A DNA stretch of 64,000 nt, from the NCBI RefSeq assembly GCF_902809865.1, contig NZ_CADDWH010000001.1, positions 2,418,001 to 2,482,000 on the forward strand, read 5' to 3'. The stretch comes from Halobacillus sp. Marseille-Q1614. GTDB lineage: Bacteria > Bacillota > Bacilli > Bacillales > Halobacillaceae. This document shows positions 41,022 through 48,091 of the stretch, piece by piece. The notes under the pieces are model-generated. The model was not told where the DNA came from, searched no databases, and worked only from the letters and a program-made list of their open reading frames with translations. Numbering within the stretch: position 1 is the first letter of the stretch; the number at the start of each line of letters is the position of its first letter. The position numbers were made by a program, and so were the translations under genes.

Positions 41022-42389
41022 TTACTTACTCTTACCTAATAACTCCATAACTTTTTGTCCAACTTCATGATTATCATGCAATCCTGCAAAGTTCTGGGAT
41101 TGCGGCCCGTAACCATAAACAATCACATCTTCACCCGTATGACCACCTGTTGTCCAGCCAGTACCAGAGCGAAGGTCGAAAATACGCTCGATTGCATTAT
41201 CAATTTCTACCGTTGTTCCATCTGCCGCAGCTTTTTTAACTGAGTTTATTTCATCCTTAGAAAGATCCAAGTCAATATACTTCGCTAAAGTTTCTTCTAC
41301 TTCAGCTCCATCAGAAATTTCTTGCGCCATAAAGTCAGGTGTACGCTTGGCTGCTTTAATTGGTTCAGGATTCCAGATATATTCTCCGTCACGCCCCATT
41401 GCCATACCGCCAGTTGAATGGTCAGCTGTTGTAATCACTACAGTATGTTTATCCTTCTTAGCGAACTCAATAGCCTCTTTGTATGCTTTTTCGAAATCTT
41501 CCATGTCACTCATTGCAGATACGACATCATTATCATGGCCGGCCCAGTCAATTTGACTGCCTTCAACCATCAGGAAAAACCCTTGCTTATTCTTGTCGAG
41601 ACGATCGATTGCGGATGATGTCATCTCTGCAAGAGACGGAGTCTCTTCCGTCCGGTCAATCATCTTATCCATACCTTTTGGTGCAAACAATCCAAGTACC
41701 TGTGCACTGTCATCCTTAAGCATTTCTTCCCGGGAGTCTACGTAAGAAAATCCATCCTTTTGGAATTCTTCAATCAGGCTACGGTCTTCACGATCAAAAT
41801 AAGTTGTGCCGCCTCCAAGCATTACGTCAACTTTATGTTCACCGTTAATTTTTTCAACATAATAATCATCGGCAATATCATTGTAATTGTGGCGTGATTC
41901 ATCATGAGCCCCAAAAGAAGCTGGTGTTGCATGGTTGATTTGAGAAGTGGATACTAGACCAGTAGATTTACCATTCTCTTTGGCCAGCTCAAGTGCAGTT
42001 TTCACTTCCTCTTTATTTTTGTCCACTGCAATCGCATTATTATATGTTTTAATTCCTGCTGCCATAGATGTGGCTGCTGCTGCACTGTCCGTGATACTTT
42101 CTTCATCATCCCAGGAATAAGTTTCCTGCATCCCAATTAAATGATCATCAAACGCGGTATTTTCGGTATAAGGAGTAGATGGATCATCCTTAAGGTAACG
42201 ATATGCTGAAGTATAAGACGTTCCCATACCATCCCCGATTAAGAATATGACATTTTTTATTTCGGCATTATTTCCTTGCTTAGGAGCTGCCGCTGCTTCG
42301 TTAGCAGCAGTTGATCCAAAACCACTTAATATAACCGTAGACATTACTGCAATAGGTAATAATTTCTTAGATATTTTCTTGTTAAACAA
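41022..42389 (-). CDS. phoA: Secreted alkaline phosphatase
   Basis: A 455-residue Pho-regulon phosphomonoesterase. Residues 1-35 form a Sec signal (KKLLPIAVMSTVILSGFGS, cleavage near AAAA-PK). Catalytic Ser102 lies in ITDSAAAATSMAAG; metal ligands lie in FLIGDGMGTSY, INHATPASFGAHDE, VEGSQIDWAGHDND, TTADHSTGG and WTTGGHTGEDV. The start codon is TTG (42389-42387), 8 bp after GAGGAGG; no ATG fits. It scavenges phosphate from organic phosphates outside the cell. Promoter has four Pho-box repeats. Symbol used for the family; B. subtilis has phoA and phoB paralogues. Confidence 0.93.
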   Translation of the reverse strand: MFNKKISKKLLPIAVMSTVILSGFGSTAANEAAAAPKQGNNAEIKNVIFLIGDGMGTSYTSAYRYLKDDPSTPYTENTAFDDHLIGMQETYSWDDEESITDSAAAATSMAAGIKTYNNAIAVDKNKEEVKTALELAKENGKSTGLVSTSQINHATPASFGAHDESRHNYNDIADDYYVEKINGEHKVDVMLGGGTTYFDREDRSLIEEFQKDGFSYVDSREEMLKDDSAQVLGLFAPKGMDKMIDRTEETPSLAEMTSSAIDRLDKNKQGFFLMVEGSQIDWAGHDNDVVSAMSDMEDFEKAYKEAIEFAKKDKHTVVITTADHSTGGMAMGRDGEYIWNPEPIKAAKRTPDFMAQEISDGAEVEETLAKYIDLDLSKDEINSVKKAAADGTTVEIDNAIERIFDLRSGTGWTTGGHTGEDVIVYGYGPQSQNFAGLHDNHEVGQKVMELLGKSK

Positions 42390-42425
42390 AACTGTTTCCT
42401 CCTCAGATATGTATTCACAAAGAAA

Positions 42426-42479
42426 ATGATAAAGAAAAACTGTTAATACTATATTTAGAAAGTATTAACAGTTTGTAAA
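42426..42479 (-). promoter_or_regulatory. PhoP-binding Pho box and promoter of the alkaline phosphatase gene
   Basis: Minus strand hexamers TTTACA (42479-42474), TTAATA (42468-42463), TAAATA (42457-42452) and TTAACA (42446-42441) repeat exactly every 11 bp, the TT(A/T/C)ACA-N5 array bound by phosphorylated PhoP. A -10-like TATCAT (42431-42426) follows 9 bp later. Activation under phosphate starvation is predicted. Confidence 0.82.
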
Positions 42480-42524
42480 ATATATAATTTTTCTGGTTTT
42501 TCAATAAATCTTTAAGAGGAGTAA

Positions 42525-42752
42525 TTAAGAGGAGAGCAAATTTTTCTGGGCAGGTTTATAAGGGAAAACGGAGAGAATTTGGTCTTTGGAAAAGGTTCTA
42601 ACTTCTTCTCTTAGAAAGCAATAAGCAAGTATTTTATCAGATTGAACAGTTAACACTCTTATTGTCCTTTGAGAAATATCCCAGCTATTTGTAATGTAGA
42701 TGATCTCTAACTTCTCCTTCGTTTCAGCAGAGCGATTCAGCAAACAATCCAT
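42525..42752 (-). CDS. Short WYL-like domain protein
   Basis: A 75-residue protein, MDCLLNRSAETKEKLEIIYI, then ISQRTIRVLTVQSDKILAYC and FLREEVRTFSKDQILSVFPY. The pattern (I-x-Y...R.i.vl..d...l.aycflR..vRtF..d.Il) is that of a single WYL domain without the usual HTH. WYL domains bind ligands or nucleic acids in regulators. The ATG at 42752 follows AAAGGAGG. Stand-alone versions occur in bacilli; function unknown. Confidence 0.7.
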   Translation of the reverse strand: MDCLLNRSAETKEKLEIIYITNSWDISQRTIRVLTVQSDKILAYCFLREEVRTFSKDQILSVFPYKPAQKNLLSS

Positions 42753-42851
42753 AGTAAGCCCTCCTTTAAACACGAACATTTGTTCTTATTATATGTTAAA
42801 AAGTCTAAATCATGCAAATGAAAAAGCCCTCCACAACTGGGAGGAATTTAC

Positions 42852-42890
42852 AGCTTGTAGAGAAACCCCGTGTTTTTCTACAAGCTTTTT
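42852..42890 (+). terminator. Terminator-like hairpin without an adjacent upstream gene
   Basis: AGCTTGTAGA/TCTACAAGCT stem with a 16-base loop and a T6 tail on the plus strand. No plus-strand gene ends here, so it may be a remnant of a lost gene or part of an inserted segment. Confidence 0.5.
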
Positions 42891-42901
42891 TCTTGTCTCC
42901 A

Positions 42902-42995
42902 GGAGCACAGACCATTCCCTTTCCGCGGACGAACGCCCACACTGCGGGGTCTCGGATCGCCCGTTTTTCCGCAGGAGTGTCACGGTCTGTGCTCC
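42902..42995. repeat. Palindromic intergenic repeat element, copy 2
   Basis: Ends are perfect inverted 12-mers (GGAGCACAGACC at 42902-42913, GGTCTGTGCTCC at 42984-42995). Read on the minus strand the core has ACTCCTGCGGAAAAACGGG, GAGACCCCGCAG, GGGCGTTCGTCC and CGCGGAAAGGGAA, the same order of motifs as copy 1 at 5968-6074, although the terminal arms differ. Confidence 0.65.
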
Positions 42996-43020
42996 TTCGC
43001 TCTAGCTTATAGCCGAAAAA

Positions 43021-43072
43021 GACTCTCCTCCATCTAGCTCACCCTAGCTAGGTGGAGGAGAGTTTTTTCATG
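43021..43072. terminator. Long terminator hairpin at the transposase remnant
   Basis: ACTCTCCTCCA/TGGAGGAGAGT arms enclosing a further palindromic CTAGCT...AGCTAGG segment, with T6 on the plus side. It reaches into the last codons of the transposase fragment, so it is probably the element's own terminus. Confidence 0.6.
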
Positions 43073-43260
43073 TTTTGACAGGCAGCTGTCATCAGCCCCT
43101 GTTCTCGAACTTTCTCTTTTCCGCGCAAGCGACAATAACACAGCCCATGCAGTTCTTTTGAATCTGCGAAGCTACGCTCAACCTTTACTTTTCTCATGCG
43201 ATAAATCCACTTCCCTTCATTGGAAAGTCGGTTCAAACGAACCTGCTCTTTATCTATGGC
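43048..43260 (-). pseudogene. IS1182-family transposase, C-terminal remnant
   Basis: Minus strand reading from about 43260 gives a C-terminal fragment with RLSNEGKWIYRMRKVKVERS, FADSKELHGLCYCRLRGKEK and EQGLMTAACQNMKKL, the conserved end of IS1182-type (DDE) transposases, including the Glu of the catalytic region (VERSFADSKELHG). Everything upstream (DNA-binding part and the other catalytic residues) is missing: the next gene, the CaCA antiporter, ends at 43290. Hence a dead fragment. Family call is from memory of the motif. Confidence 0.8.
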
Positions 43261-43289
43261 TCCCCCCTTTTTAAATAAAAATCAAAATT

Positions 43290-44267
43290 TTAAAACAAAA
43301 GAAATGAAGTTACTATATAAACTGCACCTACCACGAGTGAAGGCAAAGCATACCTCCAATTGCTGGAGATTTTCGGCCGGAACAGCAGGTAAATAACTAC
43401 GAGGGTCATAAATGATCCAAGACCGGCCATGTAAGCATGCGACGTATCTGCAGCTGCCAGCACCGCACCATCTCGAAAGGCGACATCCGTAATAGCCAGA
43501 AGCTGCATATTAAATAAGTTACTTCCCAGAATAGAGCCTACAGCCATACCGTAATTGGCCATCTTAAATGCTGCCAGCACCGTCACTAATTCCGGCAGTG
43601 AAGTAGAAGCTGCGATTAAGAAGCTACCGACAAAGCTTGCATTCAGGCCGGAAACCTGAGCCAGCCGATCTCCTGAAACCGCCAACACACTGCCTGCGGC
43701 AAACACAAGAAGTGCAAACAGAATAAAACGAATAACGGCTTTTTTTAACTTATAATCTTTTCCAGACTTTTTTTCTTCAGCTGCCGGTGCAGCCTCCTCT
43801 TCTTCCTCACTATTGGACAAGAATTTCGTCATTACAATGTAAATCGCTACAATGAAGAGCATTTCTACCCCAACACCCAATATCTCAAAGGAAATGGGAT
43901 TCAAAAGGGCAAAGATTACTATCGCCATATACACCAGCCCAATGACCGCTGAATTCAAGTGATGCTTTCTGCCAACTCTCTGAAATAAACGGCGCCGTCT
44001 ATAAACAATATCAACAACCGCTAATATTAATAAATTAAACACGTTACTTCCAATCATATTCCCTACGGCAATATCCGGATTATCAATATAAACAGCTGTC
44101 AAACTTGTTGTCAGTTCAGGCAGGGACGTAGCACCTGCAATGAGGAAAGTTCCCACGGCCGCTCCGCTTAACACTGACTTTTTACTAATAATATCTCCAT
44201 ATTTATTGAGTTGAACTGCAGCTAATACGACAATCACAGCGGCAATCAGAAAGATAATATAAACCAT
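43290..44267 (-). CDS. CaCA family sodium/calcium-type cation antiporter
   Basis: A 325-residue exchanger with 10-11 membrane helices in two homologous halves. The alpha-1 repeat is FLIAGATSLPELTTSLTAV with VGNMIGSNVFNLL, and alpha-2 is FLIAASTSLPELVTVLAAF with VGSILGSNLFNMQ: the G-x-S-x-P-E and GSN cation-site motifs. A very acidic cytoplasmic loop (EEEEEAAPAAEE, about 155-168) joins the halves. CaCA proteins usually export Ca2+ against Na+ or H+. Here a yybP-ykoY manganese riboswitch precedes the gene, which suggests Mn2+ (or mixed Mn2+/Ca2+) export; that is inference. Confidence 0.9.
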   Translation of the reverse strand: MVYIIFLIAAVIVVLAAVQLNKYGDIISKKSVLSGAAVGTFLIAGATSLPELTTSLTAVYIDNPDIAVGNMIGSNVFNLLILAVVDIVYRRRRLFQRVGRKHHLNSAVIGLVYMAIVIFALLNPISFEILGVGVEMLFIVAIYIVMTKFLSNSEEEEEAAPAAEEKKSGKDYKLKKAVIRFILFALLVFAAGSVLAVSGDRLAQVSGLNASFVGSFLIAASTSLPELVTVLAAFKMANYGMAVGSILGSNLFNMQLLAITDVAFRDGAVLAAADTSHAYMAGLGSFMTLVVIYLLFRPKISSNWRYALPSLVVGAVYIVTSFLLF

Positions 44268-44302
44268 ACCTATCTCCTCTCATTAATTAGAGCAAATAAA
44301 AA

Positions 44303-44335
44303 GAGACCCTGGTACAGAATATGCACCAAGGTCTC
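44303..44335 (-). terminator. Riboswitch-controlled terminator before the CaCA gene
   Basis: Minus strand GAGACCTTGGTGCA/TGTACCAGGGTCTC stem, followed by TTTTTATTTG. The 5' arm GAGACCTT is also the conserved 3' segment of the aptamer, so ligand binding should prevent terminator formation (ON switch). Confidence 0.85.
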
Positions 44336-44435
44336 GCGAACTTAACAGAATAGAGCCTTATGAACCGAGTAGTAATCTACTGAATTGACGATTCATAAGC
44401 CGCAAATATACGGTCGCTACTCCCCTTGTTAACCT
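44328..44435 (-). ncRNA. yybP-ykoY manganese riboswitch
   Basis: Minus strand, about 108 nt. The two hallmark segments are present: AAGGGGAGTAGC at the 5' end and TCGCGAGACCTT at the 3' end, joined by a long hairpin (arms GGCTTATGAATCG and CGGTTCATAAGGC). This class senses Mn2+ and usually activates exporters. Comparison from memory of the consensus. Confidence 0.88.
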
Positions 44436-44437
44436 AC

Positions 44438-44466
44438 ACTATATTTACTTTAATAGGTACAGTCAA
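44438..44466 (-). promoter_or_regulatory. Promoter of the CaCA gene
   Basis: Minus strand TTGACT (44466-44461), 17 bp, TATAGT (44443-44438), ending a few bases before the riboswitch. The 44467-44700 stretch beyond it shows nothing recognisable. Confidence 0.7.
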
Positions 44467-44731
44467 GAAAAAAGCTGTTATGTATGCTCTCTGTGTAAAC
44501 CTGTCCTAATGCCCCTAGAGGAAAGTCCTCATCTGATGATCATCCCTATATCCATTTTCCTTTTTATTCCTATATTCATGGTATTTCGTCCAGTTTATTT
44601 GAGAACGTATTGTAATCATGAAGATAATTGATATGATGAAATGAAATTAATGGATAGCTTATAGGTTACCAGTATCACATTCTATTAAATTACTAGAGAA
44701 AGGAGCATTCATTATTCCATTTCTGCCACAA

Positions 44732-45556
44732 TTGAATCAAAAAACAATCCTCACCTTATTTACCGTACTACTGGCTATAGGTATTCTTTTTTATTTCTCA
44801 CCAGGTTCTGCACATGCTCAAAGTAACGGGGAATACCAAGTGGATGCTGACTCCCTAAATGTAAGGAGCTCTCCAAGCCTAGATGCACCGATCATTGGAT
44901 CTCTTCCTGATAATACAGTTATATCGGTGAATGAAGTTACATACGGCTGGGCTAAAATCAGCTATAATGGTGAAACAGGATGGGTTGCTGCTTATTATTT
45001 AGTACCCGTTTCTTCTTCTTCTCCGCTAGAAGGAGTACATATTACGCTCGATCCAGGTCATGGAGGCTTTGATCCTGGGGCTGTAGGCGTAAGTGGGAAC
45101 TACGAAAAAAATGTTAACCTGAAAACAGCGCAGTACACTTCCGCTCGATTACAAGAAGCCGGTGCAGATGTAACGATGACCCGTTCCGGTGACCAATACT
45201 TAACATTAGAAAACAGAGTAGAGATCAGCCATTCCTCAAATACAGATGCATTTATCAGTTTCCATTACAACGCAAGCACCGCTCCTAGTGCTAAAGGTAT
45301 CAGCAGCTATTACTATAGTGATTCTTCCCTTGCCCGGCAGATTCAAAATGAGCTGGCTGGTCAAACCAACCGCCAAAATGATGGAGTCAAATTCGGAGAC
45401 TTCCATGTACTTAGAGAAAATAGAAGCCCTGCTGCTCTATTAGAGCTTGGCTTTTTATCCAATTCGGAGGAAGGTGCTTTAGTAGAAACTGATGCCTATC
45501 AAGCTCAAGTATCCCAAGCAATCACAGATGGCGCCATCAATTATTTTGACAACTAA
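44732..45556 (+). CDS. N-acetylmuramoyl-L-alanine amidase with SH3 domain
   Basis: Secreted cell-wall hydrolase, 274 residues from the TTG. Signal peptide to about residue 30 (LTLFTVLLAIGILFYF...AHA), a bacterial SH3 domain (about 35-90, DADSLNVRSSPSLDAPIIGS, GWAKISYNGETGWVAAYYL), and an Amidase_3 catalytic domain (about 100-272) with zinc ligands in TLDPGHGGFDPGAVG, Glu (NYEKNVNLKTA), His in FISFHYNAS and Glu in ALLELGFLSN. It cuts the MurNAc-L-Ala bond. The start is odd: AAAGGAG (44699-44705) is 26 bp before the TTG, but ATT codons at 44711 and 44714 are in frame at normal spacing, so the true start may be ATT. Confidence 0.9.
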   Translation: MNQKTILTLFTVLLAIGILFYFSPGSAHAQSNGEYQVDADSLNVRSSPSLDAPIIGSLPDNTVISVNEVTYGWAKISYNGETGWVAAYYLVPVSSSSPLEGVHITLDPGHGGFDPGAVGVSGNYEKNVNLKTAQYTSARLQEAGADVTMTRSGDQYLTLENRVEISHSSNTDAFISFHYNASTAPSAKGISSYYYSDSSLARQIQNELAGQTNRQNDGVKFGDFHVLRENRSPAALLELGFLSNSEEGALVETDAYQAQVSQAITDGAINYFDN

Positions 45557-45594
45557 GAAATACGATCTGGCAGACCTATACAGCACCCATTGAG

Positions 45595-45621
45595 AAAAAA
45601 CCGCCCTATTGGCGGTTTTTT
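45595..45621. terminator. Bidirectional terminator between amidase and mhqO-like genes
   Basis: AAAAAACCGCC/GGCGGTTTTTT perfect stem, 5-base loop, between convergent genes. Confidence 0.9.
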
Positions 45622-45623
45622 AC

Positions 45624-46607
45624 TTATTCCCATTCTTTGTCAATATTTTTCGTACTTCTGACTGTATCAATCGGACGAACGGTTCGTTCAATTTCTTCAC
45701 GCTTTGGTTCAAGCATCGGAGGCAGAGATAATTTTTCCCCAAGGGTTTCATATGGTTCATCACCCATAAAACCCGGCCCGTCAGTTGCAAATTCAAATAG
45801 GATTTGCGGGGCAACACCCACATATAAGGATTCGAAATAATGACGGTTTACGTAACCAGATGTTCGATATCCGAACCGCGGGATACGTTCAATCCATTCT
45901 TCAAGTGCTTCGCGGTCTTCTACACGAAAGGCTGTGTGGTGGACCGTTCCATATCCTTGACGAGCCTGAGGCAGAACCGGGTTGTATTCAACAACTACCT
46001 GGGCCCCATTTCCTCCCTCTCCTACTTCGAACAAGTGAAAGGCCCCTTCTTCATCGATCTCTTTAAATCGCAGCACTTTTTCAAGCATTTCTTTAAAATA
46101 CTTAAAGTTCTCTATTCGTATATGAATAGGCCCTAAACCGGTAATCGCAAATTCAAGCGGGATCGGCCCTTTCTGCCAAGGGGTTCTGGGGGCTGTTCCC
46201 TCATCATGTTCATCCGAAATTAGTTCATATGATTGATCGTCGAAATCAACAAATGGAAGAACCTTCTTCCCAAATCTTTCTTTAATTCCTTTATGATTAA
46301 CGTCTAAACGGTCAAATCGTTTCACCCAGTACTCAAGAGCTTGATCAGAAGGAACCCGAAATGAAGTCGTCGAAATTTCGTTGGTTCCATGCGAGCCTTT
46401 AGGAATGCCGGGGAAATCAAAAAATGTCATGTCCGTACCCGGGGTTCCTTTATCATCCGCGAAAAACAAATGGTACGTCTGAATGTCATCCTGATTTACC
46501 GTCTTTTTGACTAAGCGCATGCCAAGCACATATGTGAAAAATTCATAGTTTTTTTCAGCACTGCTCGTTATCGCCGTCACATGGTGTATGCCTTTTAATT
46601 CATTCAT
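45624..46607 (-). CDS. mhqO: Ring-cleaving dioxygenase, two VOC domains (MhqO/MhqA-like)
   Basis: A 327-residue extradiol-type dioxygenase with two vicinal-oxygen-chelate domains: HHVTAITSSAEKNYEFFTYV and LGMRLVKKTVNQDDIQTYH, then GPIHIRIENFKYFKEML and GTVHHTAFRVEDREALEEW. Metal ligands are the His of each HHV/HHT motif and Glu in QILFEFATDGPGF. In B. subtilis such enzymes (MhqA, MhqE, MhqO) degrade hydroquinones and catechols under MhqR control. The ATG at 46607 lies 7 bp after TGGAGG. Which paralogue is uncertain; an MhqR-like operator upstream supports the class. Confidence 0.85.
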   Translation of the reverse strand: MNELKGIHHVTAITSSAEKNYEFFTYVLGMRLVKKTVNQDDIQTYHLFFADDKGTPGTDMTFFDFPGIPKGSHGTNEISTTSFRVPSDQALEYWVKRFDRLDVNHKGIKERFGKKVLPFVDFDDQSYELISDEHDEGTAPRTPWQKGPIPLEFAITGLGPIHIRIENFKYFKEMLEKVLRFKEIDEEGAFHLFEVGEGGNGAQVVVEYNPVLPQARQGYGTVHHTAFRVEDREALEEWIERIPRFGYRTSGYVNRHYFESLYVGVAPQILFEFATDGPGFMGDEPYETLGEKLSLPPMLEPKREEIERTVRPIDTVRSTKNIDKEWE

Positions 46608-46658
46608 TTTCATTCCTCCATCGTATAGATTCCGCGTATAGTTATATTCTTTACTTCT

Positions 46659-46692
46659 ATCGTATCTTCTATTTATCTCAAATTCAAGATAA
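46659..46692 (-). promoter_or_regulatory. mhqO-like promoter with MhqR-type palindromic operator
   Basis: Promoter on the minus strand: TTGAAT (46687-46682), 17 bp, TACGAT (46664-46659). The imperfect palindrome TTATCTCAAATTCAAGATAA (46673-46692) covers the -35 and resembles the TATCTCGAA...CGAGATA-type MhqR box. Quinone-induced derepression is inferred. Confidence 0.6.
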
Positions 46693-46783
46693 TTGTCTTA
46701 TTCTTTTTTAAACATAGTTTGTTTTCTCATAAACGTGATACAATAAAAAAAGATTTGTTAATGTTAAAAGGAGTTTTACTAAC

Positions 46784-47917
46784 ATGTCAGCTGCTAAAAA
46801 ACCTTTTACCGCGCTCTCTCCAACTTTCGACCCGTGGGAAGCCTACATGGATGTAGAGGAACATGGAGAGATGACCCTCTCCAATGTCGAATTCACCACC
46901 ACTTACTTATGTAATATGCGCTGTGCCCACTGTGCTGTCGGCTACACTCTTCAAAATAAAGATCCAGATGCGCTGCCGATTGATTTAATTCTCAGCCGTT
47001 TGGATGAAATCAGGCATCTGCGTACATTAAGTATCACCGGCGGCGAGCCTATGCTTTCAAAAAAATCAGTCGAGCAATATGTTTTGCCGCTGTTAAAATA
47101 CGCCTATGAACGCGGTGTCCGCACCCAGATTAATTCGAATCTCACTCTTCCTTTTTCCAGGTATGAAGCGATTATACCTTACTTAGACGTCCTTCATATT
47201 TCTCATAACTGGGGTACGGTGGAAGAGTTTGCGGAGACAGGCTTTGCCAATATGGAGCGCCGCCCCAATTTTAAAAACCGCGCGAAATACTTTGACCGCT
47301 TAGTTGAAAACAGCCAGGCTTTATCAGCAGAAGGCGTTATGGTATCGGCGGAAACGATGCTCAACAAGCGGACGTTTCCCCACCTGGAAAAAATCCATGA
47401 CCACATTTTAGAAATGGGATGTGCCCGGCACGAAGTACATCCTATGTATCCCGTAGATTTCGCAAGCAACCTTGAAACCTTATCTTTAGAAGAAATGCGT
47501 GAAGGAATTATTCGTCTGCTCGACTACCGCGATCCGGACACATGGATGCTTTTCGGCACCCTTCCTTTTTATCCATGCAATACTTCTAGAGAAGACTTGG
47601 ATATGCTTAAACGACTGGATGAAGCGCCAAATGTAACGGTACGAAACGACCCGGACGGACGCTCTCGTCTTAATGTGAACATATTTTCAGGGGAAGTCAA
47701 CGTCACTGACTTTGGAGATGAGCCCGCTCTTGGTAACATTCAGAATACATCTCTTCCAGACGCATTTAAAAAGTGGATGGGCACGAAGACAGCGGCGGCA
47801 CTGAACTGTCACTGCCCGGCTGCCCAGTGTCTCGGACCGAACCTGCTCGTAAAAAACACATATTATCAGGACGTTGATTTCCAGAAGAAACAAGCTAATA
47901 TTTCCTTGAATAGATAG
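46784..47917 (+). CDS. yfkAB: Radical SAM/CxCxxxxC protein YfkAB
   Basis: A 377-residue radical SAM enzyme. The cluster motif CNMRCAHC (about residues 43-50; CxxxCxxC) binds the catalytic 4Fe-4S, and SITGGEPMLS is the GGE SAM-binding motif. The C-terminus holds CHCPAAQC (about 345-352), the CxCxxxxC signature that names the YfkAB family and may hold an auxiliary cluster. In B. subtilis 168 the gene was recorded as two (yfkA, yfkB); here it is continuous. Substrate unknown. ATG 10 bp after AAAAGGAG. Confidence 0.9.
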   Translation: MSAAKKPFTALSPTFDPWEAYMDVEEHGEMTLSNVEFTTTYLCNMRCAHCAVGYTLQNKDPDALPIDLILSRLDEIRHLRTLSITGGEPMLSKKSVEQYVLPLLKYAYERGVRTQINSNLTLPFSRYEAIIPYLDVLHISHNWGTVEEFAETGFANMERRPNFKNRAKYFDRLVENSQALSAEGVMVSAETMLNKRTFPHLEKIHDHILEMGCARHEVHPMYPVDFASNLETLSLEEMREGIIRLLDYRDPDTWMLFGTLPFYPCNTSREDLDMLKRLDEAPNVTVRNDPDGRSRLNVNIFSGEVNVTDFGDEPALGNIQNTSLPDAFKKWMGTKTAAALNCHCPAAQCLGPNLLVKNTYYQDVDFQKKQANISLNR

Positions 47918-48011
47918 TTGAGGCCAAAACGAGACCCCTCAAGCGAAGTGAGAGATTCCCCTGCCGCCTTTCGCTGATAACGAGGCTGCAATAGCTTGCC
48001 GAACAGATAAT

Positions 48012-48048
48012 AAAGAGCCTGTAGTGAAAGTTTCACTACAGGCTCTTT
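48012..48048. terminator. Bidirectional terminator between yfkAB and the SGNH gene
   Basis: AAAGAGCCTGTAGTGAAA/TTTCACTACAGGCTCTTT inverted repeat with almost no spacer; the top pairs must open to form the loop. T-rich on both sides. Confidence 0.8.
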
Positions 48049-48091
48049 ATTTTAGTCACTAATTTTTAGTCACTTATTTAATGAAACTTCC

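Noticed and set aside
47918-48011. Possible third copy of the palindromic repeat (GAGACCCCTC, GCCTTTCGCTGATAACGAGG)
   Set aside because: Only short motif overlap; no long terminal inverted arms and the motif order does not follow copies 1 and 2.
48050-48075. Direct repeat TTTAGTCACT (two copies about 14 bp apart)
   Set aside because: Too short and AT-rich to interpret; probably chance after the terminator.
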